A program made the position numbers and the translations under genes. DNA of 64,000 nucleotides from contig NZ_JABBND010000010.1 of assembly GCF_012933465.1 (NCBI RefSeq), forward strand, positions 124,001 to 188,000, read 5' to 3'. Below, piece after piece: positions 60,779 through 64,000 of the stretch (position 1 is the first letter of the stretch; every line of letters starts with the position of its first letter). The notes below the pieces were generated by a model that was given only the letters and a program-made list of their open reading frames with translations, made no database searches and was not told where the DNA came from. The stretch comes from Actinomycetospora sp. TBRC 11914. Its GTDB lineage: Bacteria; Actinomycetota; Actinomycetes; Mycobacteriales; Pseudonocardiaceae.

Positions 60779-60841
60779 ATGGCTCGACGCCTGCACGTCG
60801 ACCTGTGCCGCACGCCGTCGATGGGCTGTCGCCGCCGCTGA
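60779..60841 (+). CDS. Leader peptide 10 (cysteine-type attenuator ORF)
   Basis: 20 residues (ARRLHVDLCRTPSMGCRRR after the Met), or 26 from an in-frame GTG at 60761. It is the shortest of the ten and nearly identical in DNA to leader 3. It precedes a LysR gene by 76 bases and the ACAD-like/LLM genes beyond it. The gap holds a GC stem at 60846-60862. Confidence 0.8.
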   Translation: MARRLHVDLCRTPSMGCRRR

Positions 60842-60916
60842 GGCCCGCCCCCCGGGGCGCCCGTCTCGCCGCAGACACCCGACCCCGACGATCGGCCGTG
60901 AGGCCGAGGAGTGGCG

Positions 60917-61813
60917 ATGCGCGACACCTTCAACCTCGAACACCTGCGCACCGTGGTGGCGATCGCCGACCTCGGGGGCTTCGGCCGGGCCGCCACCGCC
61001 CTGCACCTGAGCCAGTCGGCGGTGAGCAAGCACGTCCGCCTGCTCGAGATGGCGGTGGGCGGGGTCCTGCTCGAGAAGCACGGCCGCGGCGCCCGGTTCA
61101 CGGCCACCGGGGAGCTGGTCCTCGACGAGGCGCGGCGCCTGCTGGCCCTCAACGACGAGGCCATGGGCCGGCTCGCGGTGCGAGCGACGACGCCGCTGAC
61201 GGTCGGGATGGCCGAGCACGTCGCCGACCGGACGCTGACCGACCTGCTCGGTGCGCTCCGGGCCGGGTTCGCCCCGCGCACCGTACGGTTCCGGATGGAC
61301 CGGTCCCCGCGGCTGGTCGATTCGGTCGGGCGCGGCGAGACCGACCTCGCGTTCGTGGTCGCGGCGAACGCCGAGGCCGTCGGCCGCGACCTCGGCACCC
61401 TGGCCCTGCACTGGTACGCGGGCCGCCGCGCCGAGCCCTCCGACCCGGCGGCCCCGTTCCCGCTGGTCGCCTTCGAGGACCCCTGCGGGCTGCGCGACGC
61501 CGCACTGCGCGCCCTGGCCGAGGAGGGCCGCCGGGCCGAGGTGGTCGCGGAGTCGTCGTCGTTCTCGGGGGTGGTCGAGGCGGTGCGGGCCGGCCTCGGC
61601 GTCGCGCTGCTGCCCACCGCGGCCGGGGTGCCGCCCGGGCTGGTGCGCCGGGGCGACCTGCCCGACATGGGGTCGGTGCCGTTCCGGCTGCTCACCCGCC
61701 CGGGGCTGGACGCGCGACTCGAGGAGACCGCCCTGGAGGTGGCCGGCGGGTTCGCGTCGGTGCTGACGCCGCCGTTCGCGCTCCCGCGTCCCGCCGCCGC
61801 CCGCGCCTCGTAG
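60917..61813 (+). CDS. LysR-family transcriptional regulator
   Basis: 298 residues. N-terminal HTH (FNLEHLRTVVAIADLGGFGRAATALHLSQSAVSKHVRLLE) and effector domain (TPLTVGMAEHVAD...). ATG chosen over an in-frame GTG two codons earlier, because GAGGA is too close to the GTG. It may control the downstream oxygenase genes, which start at an inverted-repeat region; behind leader 10, so its own level is presumably cysteine-dependent, an unusual layer of regulation. Confidence 0.86.
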   Translation: MRDTFNLEHLRTVVAIADLGGFGRAATALHLSQSAVSKHVRLLEMAVGGVLLEKHGRGARFTATGELVLDEARRLLALNDEAMGRLAVRATTPLTVGMAEHVADRTLTDLLGALRAGFAPRTVRFRMDRSPRLVDSVGRGETDLAFVVAANAEAVGRDLGTLALHWYAGRRAEPSDPAAPFPLVAFEDPCGLRDAALRALAEEGRRAEVVAESSSFSGVVEAVRAGLGVALLPTAAGVPPGLVRRGDLPDMGSVPFRLLTRPGLDARLEETALEVAGGFASVLTPPFALPRPAAARAS

Positions 61814-61835
61814 CGGCCCGCGGCCGGTCGCGGTC

Positions 61836-61860
61836 ATGCCCGCCGGTGATGGGTGGGCAT
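61836..61860 (+). promoter_or_regulatory. Inverted repeat in LysR to ACAD gap (possible LysR box)
   Basis: ATGCCC and GGGCAT (61836-61841 and 61855-61860) flank a 13-base spacer. TAGCGT at -14 to -9 relative to the ACAD GTG fits TANNNT, so a promoter is likely here and the IR could be a LysR site. Confidence 0.4.
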
Positions 61861-61911
61861 TCCGGATCGTCGTTGGATCGCCGGCCCGCCGCGGACCTAG
61901 CGTTCCGCGAC

Positions 61912-63087
61912 GTGACCGCCACCGCCGTCCCCCCGCCGCTGCTGGCCGACGACCTGCTCGACACGCTGGCCCGCCGCGCGGCCGACCACGACCGCAGCGG
62001 CGAGTTCGTCACGCAGGACGTCGCGGACCTCGCCGCCCGGGGCTACCTGCGGGCACCCGTCCCGGTCGAGCTCGGCGGGGCCGGCCTGCGCCTGGACGAG
62101 CTCGCCCGGTTGCACCGCGCGCTCGCGACCCGGGCCCCCGCGACCGCGCTGGCCATGGGCATGCACCTGTTCTGGGTCGGCGCGGCCGCCGATCGGTTCC
62201 GCGCCGGCGACGACTCGCTCGCCTGGGTCCTGCACGACGCCGCGGCGGGAGAGGTGTTCGCCGCCGGGCACAGCGAGCCGGGCAACGACCTGGGCCTGGC
62301 CGACTCCGTCACCCGTGCCGAGCCCGATGCCGACGGCGGGTACACCTTCCACGGCCGCAAGGTCTTCTCCTCGCTCTCGCCGGTCTGGACCCGCCTCGGC
62401 GTCCACGGGCGCGACGACACCGACCTCGAGGCGCCGGCCGTGGTGCACGCCGTCATCACCCGCGACGCGCCCGGCTACCGGATCGAGCCGACCTGGGACG
62501 CGCTCGGGATGCGCGCGACCCGCAGCGACAGCACCGTGCTCGACGGCGTGCGGGCCGAGCCGGGACGGGTGCTCGCCCGGGTCGCCCCCGGCCCGCCGAG
62601 CCACCCGTACCTCGTCGCCGTCCCGGCCTGGGCCACCCTGCTCACCGCCACCGTCTACGCCGGGATCGCACGCCGCGCCCTCGACCTGGCGGTGGCGGCC
62701 GCGCAGGAGCGGGTGTCGACCCGGCGCGGCGGGAGCACCCGCGCGCACGACCCCTACGTCTCCTGGACCGTCGCCGACGCGGTGATCGAGCTCGACGGCA
62801 TCGAGGCCCACCTCGACGCGGCCACCCGGGAGTGGAGCCACGACCGGCCCGGCGGGCTCGCGTGGACCACCAGGCTGTTCTCGGCCAAGGTGCACGCCGT
62901 CGAGGGCGCCAAGCGCGTGGTCGACCTCGCGCTGCAGGTCACCGGCGGCCGCTCGATGCAGCGCGGCCAGGAGCTCGAGCGGCTCTACCGCGACGTGCGG
63001 GCCGGCGGCTTCCACAACCCGACCGTCGAGGTCGCCCACGAGGCTCTCGGCGCCGGGACCCTGCTCGCCGCCCGCCCCGAGCGATGA
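61912..63087 (+). CDS. Acyl-CoA dehydrogenase-fold monooxygenase (DszC/SfnB-like)
   Basis: 391 residues. Helical N-terminal domain (FVTQDVADLAARGYLRAPVPVELGGAGL), beta domain (GGYTFHGRKVFSSLSPVWTRLGVHGRDD) and C-terminal helical domain ending with RSMQRGQELERLYRDVRAGGFHNPTVEVAHEALG. Sulfur-oxidising members such as DszC, DmsC-like and SfnB use this fold with FMNH2 to oxidise sulfides or sulfones. Its coupling to a DszA-type LLM gene supports that rather than fatty-acid oxidation. GTG start, no obvious ribosome site. Confidence 0.82.
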   Translation: MTATAVPPPLLADDLLDTLARRAADHDRSGEFVTQDVADLAARGYLRAPVPVELGGAGLRLDELARLHRALATRAPATALAMGMHLFWVGAAADRFRAGDDSLAWVLHDAAAGEVFAAGHSEPGNDLGLADSVTRAEPDADGGYTFHGRKVFSSLSPVWTRLGVHGRDDTDLEAPAVVHAVITRDAPGYRIEPTWDALGMRATRSDSTVLDGVRAEPGRVLARVAPGPPSHPYLVAVPAWATLLTATVYAGIARRALDLAVAAAQERVSTRRGGSTRAHDPYVSWTVADAVIELDGIEAHLDAATREWSHDRPGGLAWTTRLFSAKVHAVEGAKRVVDLALQVTGGRSMQRGQELERLYRDVRAGGFHNPTVEVAHEALGAGTLLAARPER

Positions 63088-64000
63088 GGCGGCTGCACCT
63101 CAACGCGTTCCTGCTCGGCGTCGGGCACCACGAGGCGGCCTGGCGCACCGCCCGCGCCGACCCGGCCGCCGTCCTCGACGTCGAGCACTACCGCCACCTC
63201 GCGCGGGTGGCCGAGCGCGGGACGTTCGACTCGGTGTTCCTCGCCGACAAGCTCTCCACCGGCCACGCGGCCCGCCACAACGTCCTGACGATGCTCGAGC
63301 CGACCGTGCTGCTCGCCGCGCTCGCGTCCGCGACCAGCCGGATCGGGCTCATCGCCACGCTATCGACCGGGTTCGACGAGCCATACCACGTCGCCCGCCG
63401 CCTGCTGACCCTCGACCACGTCAGCGGCGGCCGCGCCGGCTGGAACGTCGTCACCTCCTACAGTGACGCCGAGGCGCGCAACTTCGGCGCCGACCGGGTC
63501 GACGAGCACGACCGGCGCTACCGGCGCGCCGCGGAGTTCGTCGACGTCGTCCGCGCGCTGTGGGACAGCTGGGAGGTCGGCGCGTTCGTCCACGACCGGC
63601 ACGACGGCGTGTTCGCCGACGTCGAGCGGGTGCACGATCTCCACCACCGGGGCGAGTTCTTCCGCGTCGACGGTGCGCTCACCGCGCCGCGGTCCCGGCA
63701 GGGGCACCCGCTGCTGGTGCAGGCCGGCGCCTCGCCCACGGGCCGCGACTTCGCGGCCGGCCGCGCCGACGCCGTCTTCACCGCCCACCAGACCCTCGCC
63801 GACGCCCGCGCCTTCCGCACCGACCTGCGGGCCCGCGCCGCGCGGGCCGGGCGGGACCCCGACGACGTGGTGGTCCTGCCCGGCATCGTCCCGATCGTCG
63901 GTGCCACCGAGGCGGCGGCACGGGCCCGGGCGGCGGAGCTCGACGAGCTCGTCGTCACCGATTACGCGCTGCGCCAGCTGGAGAACCTCGTCGGCCGCGA
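63084..64000 (+). CDS. NtaA/SnaA/DszA-family FMN-dependent monooxygenase (3' truncated by window)
   Basis: At least 305 residues; the gene continues past the window. RLHLNAFLLGVGHHEAAWRTARADP, FDSVFLADKLSTGHAARHN, STGFDEPYHVARRLLTLDHVSGGRAGWNVVTSYSDAEARNFGAD and HPLLVQAGASPTGRDFAAGRADAVF are classic for DszA/NtaA/SnaA. ATGA overlap with the ACAD-like gene. The pair recalls the DszC-DszA order of dibenzothiophene desulfurisation; the substrate here is unknown. Confidence 0.87.
   Translation, partial: MRRLHLNAFLLGVGHHEAAWRTARADPAAVLDVEHYRHLARVAERGTFDSVFLADKLSTGHAARHNVLTMLEPTVLLAALASATSRIGLIATLSTGFDEPYHVARRLLTLDHVSGGRAGWNVVTSYSDAEARNFGADRVDEHDRRYRRAAEFVDVVRALWDSWEVGAFVHDRHDGVFADVERVHDLHHRGEFFRVDGALTAPRSRQGHPLLVQAGASPTGRDFAAGRADAVFTAHQTLADARAFRTDLRARAARAGRDPDDVVVLPGIVPIVGATEAAARARAAELDELVVTDYALRQLENLVGR

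Noticed and set aside
1..64000. Search for tRNA, rRNA, CRISPR arrays, transposases, integrases and phage genes
   Set aside because: None seen by reading both strands; small RNAs without a known motif cannot be excluded.

Overview
The window is chromosomal DNA of a very GC-rich actinobacterium. Codon third positions are almost all G or C, GTG starts are frequent, and there is a complete yrbE/mce operon, a DUF222/HNH (13E12-type) protein and actinobacterial cysteine-type leader peptides. The mixture looks most like Pseudonocardiaceae (Pseudonocardia or a relative), but genus is inference. I saw no rRNA, tRNA, CRISPR, transposase or phage genes, and no gene-free stretch reaches 300 bases.

The dominant theme is scavenging of organosulfur compounds. 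Ten short ORFs (20-35 codons) were found by eye, on both strands. All carry the signature H-[VIL]-D-[LF]-x-R-x5-C, and each sits just upstream of a transcription unit. They match the actinobacterial putative leader peptides known to precede sulfur genes. In mycobacteria, related cysteine-rich leaders act as cysteine-responsive attenuators.

Layout. 1-7600: ordinary genes (MFS exporter, DoxX, polysaccharide deacetylase, LysR, a MetE-like/FAH/metallo-beta-lactamase operon, a DUF559 protein). 7832-13259 (+): leader 1, sulfonate-type ABC importer, APS kinase, beta-propeller protein, sulfotransferase. 21289-13285 (-): leader 2, second sulfonate-type ABC importer, two tandem flavoprotein/ferredoxin pairs, LLM monooxygenase. 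22196-21506 (-): leader 3 and an OsmC protein. 26016-22246 (-): leader 4, third sulfonate-type ABC importer and an SsuD-like monooxygenase. 26273-42006 (+): leader 5, which ends in three Cys codons, followed by a 12-gene operon of yrbEAB, an Mce ATPase, mceA-F, an MMPL-like protein, a SurA-like protein and a metallo-beta-lactamase/rhodanese protein. 42172-45176 (+): leader 6 and a polar amino-acid type ABC importer. 47325-48784 (+): leader 7, dodecin, LLM monooxygenase. 58147-48856 (-): leader 8, two LLM monooxygenases, a peptide/nickel-type ABC importer, a FAD/NAD(P)-binding protein. 59193-58269 (-): leader 9 and a 226-residue protein of unknown function. 60779 onward (+): leader 10, LysR regulator, DszC/SfnB-like acyl-CoA dehydrogenase-fold protein, DszA/NtaA-type LLM monooxygenase running off the edge.

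The logic appears to be coordinated import of sulfonates, sulfur amino acids and other thio-compounds, followed by flavin-dependent C-S cleavage (six LLM proteins, one ACAD-fold oxygenase). Thiol/persulfide handling (OsmC, MBL-rhodanese) and flavin storage (dodecin) accompany it. The most novel points are the mce operon behind a poly-cysteine leader and ending in a persulfide-type enzyme, the duplicated flavoprotein/ferredoxin pairs, the APS kinase/propeller/sulfotransferase module, and the unknown gene at 58269-58949.
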